Of a stretch of DNA of 27,639 bases, positions 16,887 through 26,271 are shown piece by piece. Within the stretch, counting starts at the first letter, position 1. Each line of letters starts with the position of its first letter. The notes beneath the pieces are model-generated. The model saw only the letters and a program-made list of their open reading frames with translations. It was not told where the DNA came from and did not search any database. Made by a program: the position numbers and the translations under genes. This DNA comes from Mesostigma viride (Eukaryota; Streptophyta; Mesostigmatophyceae; Mesostigmatales; Mesostigmataceae). Where the stretch lies: assembly GCA_009746045.1 (NCBI GenBank), contig RPFO01001987.1, forward strand, positions 1-27,639. The letters are read 5' to 3'.

Positions 16887-16938
16887 ACGTCATCTTACTA
16901 GTACTCTTCATTTATTTCCACTGAATACATAAGAATAC
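16887..16938. promoter_or_regulatory. Divergent AT-rich intergenic region (helicase / PAN gene)
   Basis: This 52-bp gap holds TTCATTTATTT, and ACATAAGAATACATG leading directly into the plus-strand start. It presumably contains both promoters. The TCATTTATT string recurs at the reductase start (6115) and, as CATTTATT, in the hairpin at 12073. Confidence 0.4.
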
Positions 16939-18613
16939 ATGTCGGTTCCCCAGATAGTGCTCGACACAAACGTCAATCTGATAGTGGCTTCGTGGACGGT
17001 CGGGGCAGCAGGGTTAGCAGTGAGGAGTTTTCACAAATTCTCGACGGAGACTCCGTACGACCCTGTTCTGCTCGCGAAGGCCGTGGACTCGAAATTCCCG
17101 CTAGAAAAACAAGCGCAGGTGCTAGAAAAGGAGTGGAACGTGAATGACGTGCGTAATGTACCAGAAGGAGTTCGCAATCGACATTTCCCCAAGAACTGGT
17201 CGTAGAACGTCTCAAGGATCTGTGGTATGTTCGGAGAAAGGTCAGAGAAGGGACTTTGCTATTGTATGTCGCCGTCGTTCTGTTGAAAGTGATCTCCATC
17301 AGCGACGTGTACGTCTTCCTGCCTCGAGAGTATCTTCAAGACCAGACCGTGTACTACATAAAGAACGTGTCGAACGACGTAGAAGTGAGGAACTGGGCGG
17401 TGATGACGGGCACTTTCGTTCAAGGAGGTCTGGAGTTGTGGCTCGAACGGGAGAAGGCCAGCACGCCCGCCGCGCCGAGCGTGAACAACAGGGCCTGGGG
17501 GATCGAGAACAAGGTCACGTGGTCAGGGTTCGGTCTGAACGTGGTCCCCGCGGGGCAAGATAAGGACTCCGCGTCCGGAAAGACCATGCAAGAATGTGCC
17601 GCCATATGCGCGAGGGATAGCAACCGTTGCGCGGGGTTCACGTGGCGCGCGAACGAACAAAACCCATCGATCGGGTCTTGCTGGTTCAAATCCGACGTGA
17701 CCAGCAAAGCCATTCCTAGTTCACGGACCTTTTACACGCTGACCAACCCCGATTTCAGGAACCCCGCCCCCGCCCTCCAGTCCGTAGCGCAGAGTTCCGG
17801 CCAGGCCGCCACGGCGGCTGCGATCATTGGTCAAACTTTCTCTAGTGTGAACGCCGCTACGAAAGATATGTATGCGACCAACAAGGAGAGAGGCGACTTC
17901 GTCAAGCAAAAGGTGTTTACACCGCAGCCAGGCGTTTTTTTCTCAGTCCGCAACATTTCAGACCCAAACAAACCAATAAGCGGCACATGGAAGGGATCGG
18001 ATGTGTCGAAGTATCTTGACAAGGCAACGTTTCCTGATTATCCAGTGTCGAGACGGCCCGAAGATATACAGCCCAGTGAAATAGCCAGACAAACCGCGTA
18101 CGTCACGAGATGGACATCGACGGGGATTCAGGGAGAAACGGTCACGGAATTCACAGTCCAATGGAAGAGCCAGGATCACGGGTACTTGTACGATGTCACG
18201 GTGCCGCGATCGCAAATACCTCCCTCCGCCACCGCTTCTCAGCCACCGCCCGCCACTTCTCAGCAAGCGGCCGTCACCCCCCCCGCCACCGCTCCTCCTT
18301 CAGCCCCTGCGACGAGTTCGGCGCCCGTCATCCCCCCCGCCACCGCTCCCGCGCCTACTCCGGGCTTGCCTCCCTACTTGTTGATTGGGAGCCTGTGGGT
18401 GCCAGATAAGGTGCACCTGGCGCTCGCCGAAGAGATCAAGCGAGTCCAAGCCAATCAGTGGGACGAAAACGCGATAAGCGCCCTCCCGTCTTCCGGGGGG
18501 CAAGGCTCACTCCCGCCAAGAGGCGCGAAATCGTCGTATCCACCCTTCTCGCTCGCCTTACAAGGGACCTTCCCACCAATGACATAGAAGTCCTAGCGTC
18601 CCAAAGGGGGTAC
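16939..18613 (+). pseudogene. PAN/Apple-domain gene, copy 2, 5' part (frame breaks, cut by retrotransposon)
   Basis: The ATG at 16939 (MSVPQIVLDTNVNLIVASW) opens one frame to 17205. The protein continues from about 17190 in the next frame, with a hydrophobic LLLYVAVVLLKVISI segment; one base is missing near the C4 run at 17187-17190. A PAN/Apple module follows at about 17490-17770 (CAAICARD, CAGFTWRA, SCWFKSDV), closely similar to the second module in copy 1, so the full protein has two. From 17998 the DNA matches copy 1. Relative to copy 1 it lacks one GTC and one G of a G7 run (501-507 versus 18495-18500). The frame therefore ends at 18587. The element at 18614 then interrupts it. Confidence 0.8.
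18609..18613 (+). repeat. Target-site duplication, left (GGTAC)
   Basis: GGTAC precedes the 5' LTR and follows the 3' LTR at 26267-26271, and occurs once in the empty copy at 616-620. A 6-bp reading (GGTACA, with LTR ends GTTAG/CTAACT) is formally possible but gives less symmetric LTR ends. Confidence 0.9.
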
Positions 18614-19084
18614 AGTTAGTCTCCATGCTTTGCTGTAGACTAAGTCTCAAAGGCATTGTGAATACAACGTATGAATAAGCCTTGTAAACCTACGTTGGTA
18701 CGTGAATATAAATACCACGTGGGCTATGCAGATAGGAATGCTAGTCGAGTCGCATACGTTTCCCTAGATAGGTACTTTGGGTACTGAGGTACGTGACAGA
18801 TGTCAGTACCCAGTATACGTAGTGTCCTGTCATTGGACGGTACTAGAGTATCCTAGATAGGGACCGTACTGCAGCGTGCATTGATTTGTGATCGCACGAT
18901 GCAGTGACTAGACGCTACCTGTCATCGTGTGGCCTCGGGCCAACGGTCTGCACCCAACGGTCACTGGCGGCGCAGCCGGTGAGAGGAACGTTGATAAAGG
19001 GTAAACCTATTTTCTAATGAACCAAGCAATTCATTGCTCCAAGCTTCAGTGTTCTCAAGCAATATATCCCACCGCATTCTAACT
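18614..19084 (+). repeat. 5' LTR (471 bp)
   Basis: Starts AGTTAGTCTCC and ends GCATTCTAACT, giving a perfect 6-bp terminal inverted repeat AGTTAG/CTAACT rather than the usual TG...CA. It is CpG-rich (24 CpG by hand count). It differs from the 3' LTR only at 18701 (C; T at 25883). Confidence 0.95.
18707..18714 (+). promoter_or_regulatory. TATA box candidate in the 5' LTR (TATAAATA)
   Basis: TATAAATA lies 94 nt into the LTR and is repeated in the 3' LTR. It is the clearest core-promoter match in the LTR, so U3 would be about 120 nt and transcription would begin near 18740. Inferred. Confidence 0.5.
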
Positions 19085-19102
19085 TGAATTTTATTTGCTA
19101 CC

Positions 19103-21677
19103 ATGGCTATCACGAACAAGAATGTCGCTAAGAAGCTTACCTACAACGAGGATGATGATGGGCAGGATCGGCGGATGCCCAGAGACAACAACAAGAAGCC
19201 GGCTGGCGATGCGGCCATTTCCAAGAAAAAGAAAAAGAACAAAAAGACTCACAATGGTTGCCAGGACGAGGGGACGGCGGCTGCAAAGCCGACCGACCTA
19301 CCCCCCTCCCCTGCGAGGCCGGAGGCCGAGACGGCTCCCCCCGGGGAGACCGGCTTACCCTCGACTCCGGCGGCCGCCCCAGCCGCAACCACGGCTGGCG
19401 CGGCCATGGCTGCGGAGACCTCGGTGGTAAACCCCACTGAGGCTCCACAGTCCGGCCCCACGTTGCCATCTCTTCGGGAGCGTATGCCCCGTCAGACGGC
19501 CTCGGTGGCACCGGACGGGACGATTACCTTTCGTCCCGCCACATCAAACCTTAATGTCCCTTTCGCCCAGGGACATAACCACATTGAGCTAACGTTTGGG
19601 CGACCCTCTGCGTCCCTTCTTCGCAAGAAGAAGGACATGGAGAGTATTAAACTCGCACGGGTGGTGCGAAAACCTGTGGAACCCATCGCCGGACAACCAA
19701 TGTCCGACGATGAGGTATCCGACACTGCCAGTCTCCCCGATGGGGAGACTGAGATCAATCTTACCCCAGCGCTCCTGGCGGTCGAGCAGGCCGCGCTGGT
19801 GGCAAATGAAGAACGCCGAGCGCGGCAGCGGGACCGAGAGGTCCGCCGAGAGGCGGCTTTTCGGCTCGCCGCTAAGCGGCAAGAATATGAAGAGGAAGCC
19901 GCCCGTCGCCTGGCTACCCACCAGGCGATGGCGGACGCGTACCGCGAGGCCACCCAGCGGTTACGTGACCTCTTAAAAAATGCTGACTATCCCATGGACT
20001 ATGCGGACAGTCAAGACCTGGCCGAGCTTGCTCGGTCAGCACACTTTAAAACCATGTCCTCCATCACCCAAGCCAGGGTCACGGAGGCCATCTTGGCCAA
20101 ACATGGGGTGGTAGCTGAAGAAGCCCCCCCGCTGGAAACCACCAGCAAGAAACCCTCTCCCCCCCAACCCCTGCAGTACAAGGAGGGACTGCTGGCCCTG
20201 GGCGCGAGGAAGGGCAAAGAGGCGGACTGTCCAGTCCGGCCTGCTATGATCATGGGAGAACCACTCCCTGACATACCCGAGGATGAGGCTGCTTTTCAGG
20301 CAGCCCTCCGGGAGCATGAGGTACGCAAGGAGATGAAGCGTCTCATGCGGGAGGAGGCCAGGAGGAGAGCAGAGGCAGACACCCCTGCCCGCCCCTCCAC
20401 CGATGGGGCTGGACCCAGTGGGGTTACCCGGACACCCCCGGGCTCCCCCAGGGCCACCATGACCCCCCCTCCCCCTCCCCCACCACCCCAGGTTCGCCCT
20501 GTGGGTTGGGGCCCCCTCCCAAACCAGGGGGGGTGGCCAGGACCCCAGGAGGCCCTGGGGGGAGGTGCAGAGGTGCCACAGGCACCCAACAGGCCTGCTG
20601 AGGCCCCCCCAAGGAGCGGGGATGTCCTGGAACAGCTCGCCATTCTCCAGGCCCAGCTGGCCTCGTTGCAAGATCAGCAGTTAACAGCTAACCAGCTGCA
20701 AACTGTCGAGGGCCTGCGCGCCCTGATGTCGCGGTATGAGCGGGGGACCATCAACCTGGACCCCACCCGCCTGCAACAAGCAACCGACAGCTTCTTGAGG
20801 GCCAACCCCCCTCTCACAGGTGTGTTTAACCCTCATAAAAAGGAATCCAAAATCAATATTGCTGGCTTGCCTGAGGGTCACACTGTTGAACAAGCTAAGC
20901 AATTTGTTTTTGCTTTGGAGTATGGGATGGAAGGTCTTAACCTTAGACATCAGTTTAAGGCTCTCAGGGCCTCCTCCACATTCCATCAATCATCTCCTGC
21001 AATCAGAGCATTGATTCAAACCTATCAGGAACGTACCCTGACACCTGAAGCAGCCATTGAACAGTGGCCTACCTTTATCACTGATCTGAAACAGCTAGTG
21101 CTTACCAATAACCACATGGAAGCAGTAGAACGTTTCAACTGGCTTGCTGCATATAAGGTGAACAAGAATAACCTCTCTGGGGATGCAAAAACATACAGGG
21201 TAATGATTGAGAAAGACCTTGAGCTTCTCAAGCTCCAACCAAGGTATCTCATCCACACCTGGCTAACAAAAGCTAATTTGCAACCTTCTGTCCTGGCTAC
21301 CCTGCTTACAGGCCTCAAGTCCCTCTGGGACAACTTCAGAGCTGCCATGCTCTATATCGAGGAGGCAGTGGACCCCCTGGGTACTGGCAACAACCAGGCC
21401 CAGGACCCCAAGGTCCAGGGTGTCCAAGGCCACAAACGCAAGGGGCAGGCCAGCCAGGGGGGGCACCCAAGACCCACAAGTCCTCCCACCAAGGGGGCAG
21501 TGGCTCTCAGGGGCGTGGCAACACGTGGCACCGTGTGCCCCTGCATGGCAACCCCAACAACAACAACAACAACAACAACAACAGGTCCCAGCAGGGCAAC
21601 AATAACAACAGGTCCCAACAGGGCCAAAACAACAACAACAACAGGTCCCAGCAGGGCCAGAACCGGTCCCAGCAGGG

Positions 21678-21708
<31 letters not shown>

Positions 21709-21736
21709 CAGCCTGGCAACCCTGGGGGGTCCATAA
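19103..21736 (+). CDS. gag: Retrotransposon Gag-like polyprotein (877 aa as read)
   Basis: The ATG at 19103 is only 18 nt after the 5' LTR. The N-terminal region is basic (KKKKKNKKTHN) and then Pro/Ala-rich. A charged coiled-coil-like region follows at about residues 225-300 (EERRARQRDREVRREAAFR), then Pro-rich linkers including P8. From about 570 to 760 lies a compact helical region (VFNPHKKESKINIAGLPEGH, FNWLAAYKVNKNNL, SLWDNFRAAMLYIEE) that I take as the capsid domain. The last 60-90 residues read CAA repeats as poly-Thr and are probably out of frame: the nucleocapsid zinc knuckle is encoded in the pol frame. The true Gag-Pol switch is likely at the G7 at 21457-21463. Confidence 0.85.
21457..21463 (+). 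promoter_or_regulatory. Candidate -1 frameshift site G_GGG_GGG (or lost G of a G8)
   Basis: The gag codons are CAG GGG GGG CAC, so the G7 run sits in the X_XXY_YYZ phase needed for -1 slippage into the pol frame. The pol frame is open from 21277, and after the slip it reads a Gly/Gln/Ser-rich basic segment leading into the zinc knuckle. The same join would follow if a G8 had been read as G7, as at other breaks in the window. Confidence 0.5.
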
Positions 21737-24700
21737 GGTGCCTGAGGTGCTTCCAACGAGGGCACGCACGGCACAACTGCCCCAACAACGACTCCCTGGC
21801 CAACGGGGTGGATCTCTGCCCGGGCTGCTGGCACGCACGTCATCCCCTGGGGCCTCCAGGCAGCCGTTGCAACAGGCCTCGCTACCCAAATCAATGTGAG
21901 TTCACTCACCTTATGTACTCTGAGGATGATGATCTCATTACCATTGGGGATGGCAACCAGGGCATAATTGATTTTGAGGCAGCAACCTTACTGTCCTCCC
22001 AACACCCTGTTCTGGAACCTTACATAAAAGCACTAACCCCTACTGTTGACAACTCCATAGATATCAAGGAGCTTGCTCATCAGCTGCACCTAGCCATGGG
22101 TCATGAAACAGTGGCTGAGGAACTGGCCAGACGGCTGGGGGGTAGTAGCATGGGAAAACAACTCAGGAATGCAGTAAAACTGGCTAGACAACACTGTCAA
22201 GAATGTCAGTTCAATAGCCCCAAACCTCAAAAATGGCATACTGCAACTCCTTCCACCAATAGGGGCATGATAGTGGGGGATGTGATGCACATCAACAAAG
22301 ATGTCCAACCCTACCTGATCCTAAAAGACTCATGGTCCAGGTTCACAGTAATGGAACCCCTACCTGGCATGTCTGCAGGGCAGCTACGTGTTGCACTCAT
22401 GATTGCTTTACCCAGATTCTACCCAGTTGACAGAATTTTGCTTGATCAACAATTTTCTTGTCTGACTGACCTGGAAGGGTGTGAAGCAATAGAGATTGCT
22501 GGGCTGGAAGATCATGAGGGTCAGGGGGTCATTGAAAGAACCATCAGATCTGTCAAAACCCTACTAGCCAAAAATCCTTCCAAGGATGCTACTTCAGGGG
22601 TCTATTGTGACAGGGCACTCTGGTGTCATGAAATGTGCACAACCCTAAACATGAGACCTGTCTTGCATGCCACGTGGGGTGAAGTAATCCCAGCAGGCCT
22701 GCAGGCAGGTGTATATCCCCCAGAGGTGATAGCACTGTACAACACTGCACGTGCACAAACCTCAGCAAAACTGGCAGAAAAAGATAAAACCCATTCCAGG
22801 CCAGTATTCCAAAAAGGTGATCAAGTTCTCTATTACAAGGAAAACAGCTTTGGTAAGGTTGGAACTTGGCTAGGTCCAGTTACCATCCGTGGATTTACCA
22901 AAAACAGCAAGACCGTGGAGGTCAAGCACAATATCAATGGGAAGCGTCACAGGGTGAGCTGTCATAGAATTAAGAAGTATTATTCTCCCATGGCAGACGT
23001 GCCTGGGGAAGAGTCTTTAAGCATGGACTCACTACTTCTATCTGGCAACTCCAGCATGCCCAGCAGTAGCTCTGAGCCACCAATTACTGCTGTTGACAGC
23101 ACCACAGCACCCTCTGTGAACCCTTCCACCCTCAGTGAAGCCAGGCCCACTTCACAACCTGGGGATTGCTTAACCAGGCACGAGGTAGCTGGGTTGGAAG
23201 CATTAGCTCAGCCCCAAGGCACCAAATTGTCTGCCAACCCTCCCGCTCTGAGGTCAAGATTGGCAGTCGCCTTGCAAGCATTACACAGGTCACATAAGCA
23301 ACAAGCTGCTGTGGCCGCAGGGTTGGCAAAAGTCTCAGCTGTGTGCACTAGTCAGGACCCCTGGACCCTGGCAATAGACACTCAGGCACAGGTCAGTGTG
23401 ATCAGTGCACAAGCCATCCCTGGTCTTGAGATTGCACCTTCATTTTGGGCACGGGTGCAGGATTTCTCAGGCCAAAGCTCACTGGATGTAGTGGGACAAG
23501 TGATGCTCCCTATACTTGGTATTCAGACACCCTTCCAGGTGGTGGAGGGGTACTCTGGTAACACCTTGTTGGGGGAACCTTTTGTATCCTATCCTGGGGT
23601 GCTTATCTCAGCTAATGAGCTCAGTGTCACAGGGGTGGGTGCAGTTCCTCTGGACCACTTTAAAATCCCTCTCTCCAGTATTGTCCCTGGTATGGATGCT
23701 GTCATCAAGGCAGTCAACACTCAGTATGCACCAGGGGAGATCCCTGATCTGGACAAGTTAGTGCACAGCCAGTTCCTCCATCCCTCAGCCTTTGGGCTGG
23801 GTAAGTGGGACATAGCCATGCACTCACCCCACCAAATCTCCCACGTCATACAAGAATGCAAAACACAAAAAGGGTTTACCAAGTGGCTGATGGCCATTGT
23901 CCACCAAGCCAGGCAGGAATGGGTCCTGCCCAACCCCAAAAACCCTCAATACAAACCGCCTGTCACCCCTTCATGGGACGTGCCAGAGGGAGCCAAAAAG
24001 CTCAGATTAAAATTTGTTCTCAAACAAAAACCACAAAAAGTGGGCTCCCCAATCTTCCATGCCAGACCATGTGTCACAGAATTAAAGGGGACCTCCACAC
24101 TGCCAAAAGGGGAAACATACACACCTGGGCTGCAACAAACCTCACTCAGGATCATGCTCTCCCTCTTCCTCCACAACCTCAATGCAGGCCAAGACTATGT
24201 CTGCAAAGCCACTGATATTAAAAGGGCCTTCCTCAGGGGGGACCCAGAAAAGGCTGAATCTGTGTGGAAAGGGAAGGTGTACGTGGTAGACACCCCAGCT
24301 GTGTGGAAACCTTATATTGATGAGCCCCACCTTATCATCAACATTGGGGTGGAAGGGCTTGTCAGTGCCCCAAAAATTTTCAGAGACTCAGCAGAGGAAG
24401 TATTCAAAAAGCTCAAGGCCACGTATGATGACCTGGACCCATGCTTTTTTGTTGTACCCACCCCCTCTGGACTGCTGTTCTTTGTGTGGCATGGAGATGA
24501 CCAACTCATTTGTGGGCCTAGAGCTGAGGTGGAAACCTTTATTCAGCAGGTCCAGGAATCATATGAGATTGGCAAACAGGTGGAATTGAGCACAACCCCC
24601 ATCCAGTTCTGTGGCATCATGTTGCAGCTGCATAGGCAGCCAGATCAGTGGGTCTGCTCTCTCTCCCCTCCTGCAGAATATATCCAAGATTGTCTAGATC

Positions 24701-25422
24701 TGCTGCAGGACAACTACCTCCCCTTACATATGTGTGCCACTGTTCAGGGCAAACTGGGGTGGTGGTCAGCCATCTGTGGGGCTCCCTTAGCTGTCATCAG
24801 CAGGGTCACCCATGATGTTCTAGTCAAGATCAAATGCAGTCACATCAGGAAGTTGGTCAATGACTGTCCCCCCCTCATCCTCCATGGCCTGAATCTGATG
24901 GAAGACATCCACATCCAATGTGTCATGGACAGCTCCATGGAGAGCAGAACAATCAATCAGATGGGGGCACGGGAATCAGGGCTGTTTTTTCTCACCAACA
25001 GGTCAGATTACATGTCCCTCACTTCCTGGTACAGCAGGCTACACCGCAGAAAACCTGGCAGCAGCAACTCAGCTGAATGTCGTGCTGTGGTGTCTGCTGC
25101 ATTGCATGCTCGTTCCCTGCAGCACATGCTCACCTGGCTACAAACCCAGGCAGGCAGCACATGCAATGTCATCTCACATCTCTATACTGACAGCCAATCT
25201 GTGATCAGTTTTCTAACCAAGAAATCTGTCTCTGCTGCTGTCCACACTGACTTGGATTGGGTGATCCTCAAACAGGAGGCCACCTATTTTTCCAGCTGGA
25301 CTCATGTGGATGATGAGGACAACCCAGCAGACGCTCTCACGAAGCTGCGGGATGCTGCTGGCCAACAGTACCAGCTCCTCTTTCAGAACATGAACCCCTA
25401 TGATATCAGAGTCAGTGTTTGA
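21535..25422 (+). CDS. pol: Retrotransposon Pol: zinc knuckle-integrase-protease-RT-RNase H (1295 aa from a GTG)
   Basis: The frame is open from 21277 without an ATG, so Pol is made as a Gag fusion. Order by residue from 21535: Asn/Gln-rich tract (1-60); CX2CX4HX4C knuckle (Cys69, Cys72, His77, Cys82); integrase HHCC (His185, His190, Cys221, Cys224) and catalytic Asp249, Asp304, Glu334; an SH3/GPY-like domain (425-485, TWLGPVTI); Ser/Pro linker; retropepsin-like AIDTQAQVSVIS (Asp615) with NTLLGEP (676-682); RT with KATDIKRAFL (Asp894) and HGDDQ (Asp988, Asp989); RNase H with Asp1132, Glu1181, Asp1219, Asp1266 and the copia-like ending EDNPADALTK. Integrase before protease is abnormal for Ty1/copia. 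The Asp-Glu spacing is 29 rather than about 35. All catalytic residues are present. Confidence 0.92.
21553..21720 (+). repeat. CAA/AAC microsatellite blocks encoding poly-Asn in Pol
   Basis: Runs of CAA repeats alternate with copies of AGGTCCCAGCAGGGC-like sequence (near 21590, 21610, 21643, 21664), giving N(n)-RSQQG repeats in the pol frame and poly-Thr/GPSR in the gag frame. Low-complexity and slippage-prone. Confidence 0.85.
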
Positions 25423-25795
25423 ATAAATGACTGGCCATAGCACAGTACACAACCACCACACCCCCTTACCACAGCGATAGCTGCTGGGCGCCATAAAATT
25501 CAACACATTCGTTGTGGGGTGTGAGTGCTGGCTAGGTCAGATTTGTATCCATTTGCAGCTTGAGGACACAAGCTTTGTATCCATTTACTTAATGTGTGCT
25601 TCAGTACTGGCCAAACCAGCCAGCTGTGTACACCTTATTTAATGTGCAATATAACACCTGGCCAGAACAGCCAGCTGTAACCAACCTGGCTCAACCAGCC
25701 ATGTCTCTTTTGTACCCCTAATCAACTTAAAAACAATAACAATAATGTTGGGGGTGCAGACCTGCATTAAGAAATAAATAATAAAACAATACTGG
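25423..25795 (+). other. Non-coding 3' region of the retrotransposon
   Basis: No ORF of note. It contains TTTGTATCCATTT twice (25542-25554, 25574-25586), the CTGGCC...CCAGCCAG repeats below, GTTGGGGGTG (25748-25757) and an A-rich stretch (about 25768-25790). None is a standard polypurine tract directly against the LTR. Confidence 0.7.
25607..25701 (+). repeat. Three imperfect CTGGCC-AACCAGCCAGCTGT repeats
   Basis: Units at 25607-25627, 25658-25678 and a shortened one at 25686-25701. Each is partly self-complementary (CTGG...CCAG), so each can form a small hairpin just upstream of the 3' LTR. Function unknown. Confidence 0.6.
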
Positions 25796-26266
25796 AGTTA
25801 GTCTCCATGCTTTGCTGTAGACTAAGTCTCAAAGGCATTGTGAATACAACGTATGAATAAGCCTTGTAAACCTACGTTGGTATGTGAATATAAATACCAC
25901 GTGGGCTATGCAGATAGGAATGCTAGTCGAGTCGCATACGTTTCCCTAGATAGGTACTTTGGGTACTGAGGTACGTGACAGATGTCAGTACCCAGTATAC
26001 GTAGTGTCCTGTCATTGGACGGTACTAGAGTATCCTAGATAGGGACCGTACTGCAGCGTGCATTGATTTGTGATCGCACGATGCAGTGACTAGACGCTAC
26101 CTGTCATCGTGTGGCCTCGGGCCAACGGTCTGCACCCAACGGTCACTGGCGGCGCAGCCGGTGAGAGGAACGTTGATAAAGGGTAAACCTATTTTCTAAT
26201 GAACCAAGCAATTCATTGCTCCAAGCTTCAGTGTTCTCAAGCAATATATCCCACCGCATTCTAACT
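25796..26266 (+). repeat. 3' LTR (471 bp)
   Basis: Same length and ends as the 5' LTR, with T at 25883 where the 5' copy has C; the change converts a CpG to TpG. Followed directly by the GGTAC target duplication. Confidence 0.95.
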
Positions 26267-26271
26267 GGTAC
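26267..26271 (+). repeat. Target-site duplication, right (GGTAC)
   Basis: Right-hand partner of the duplication at 18609-18613, directly after the 3' LTR. Confidence 0.9.

Larger units (their letters stand above)
18614..26266 (+). mobile_element. Complete Ty1/copia-type LTR retrotransposon (7653 bp)
   Basis: The element has two 471-bp LTRs differing at one base, a gag-like ORF, a pol ORF with integrase, protease, reverse transcriptase and RNase H, and a 5-bp target duplication GGTAC. The uninterrupted target is present in the same window at 616-620. Near-identical LTRs mean recent insertion, and no in-frame stop interrupts pol. The RT and RNase H motifs place it with Ty1/copia; the pol order does not follow that group's rule. 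Confidence 0.95.

Noticed and set aside
17256-18587. Independent gene starting at the TTG at 17256
   Set aside because: The frame is open upstream to 17154 and continues the protein that begins with the ATG at 16939; treating it as separate would hide the frame break.
21263-21909. Cys-rich minus-strand frame (CCCCCC tracts)
   Set aside because: Arises from the reverse complement of the CAA repeats; not a knottin or metallothionein-like gene.
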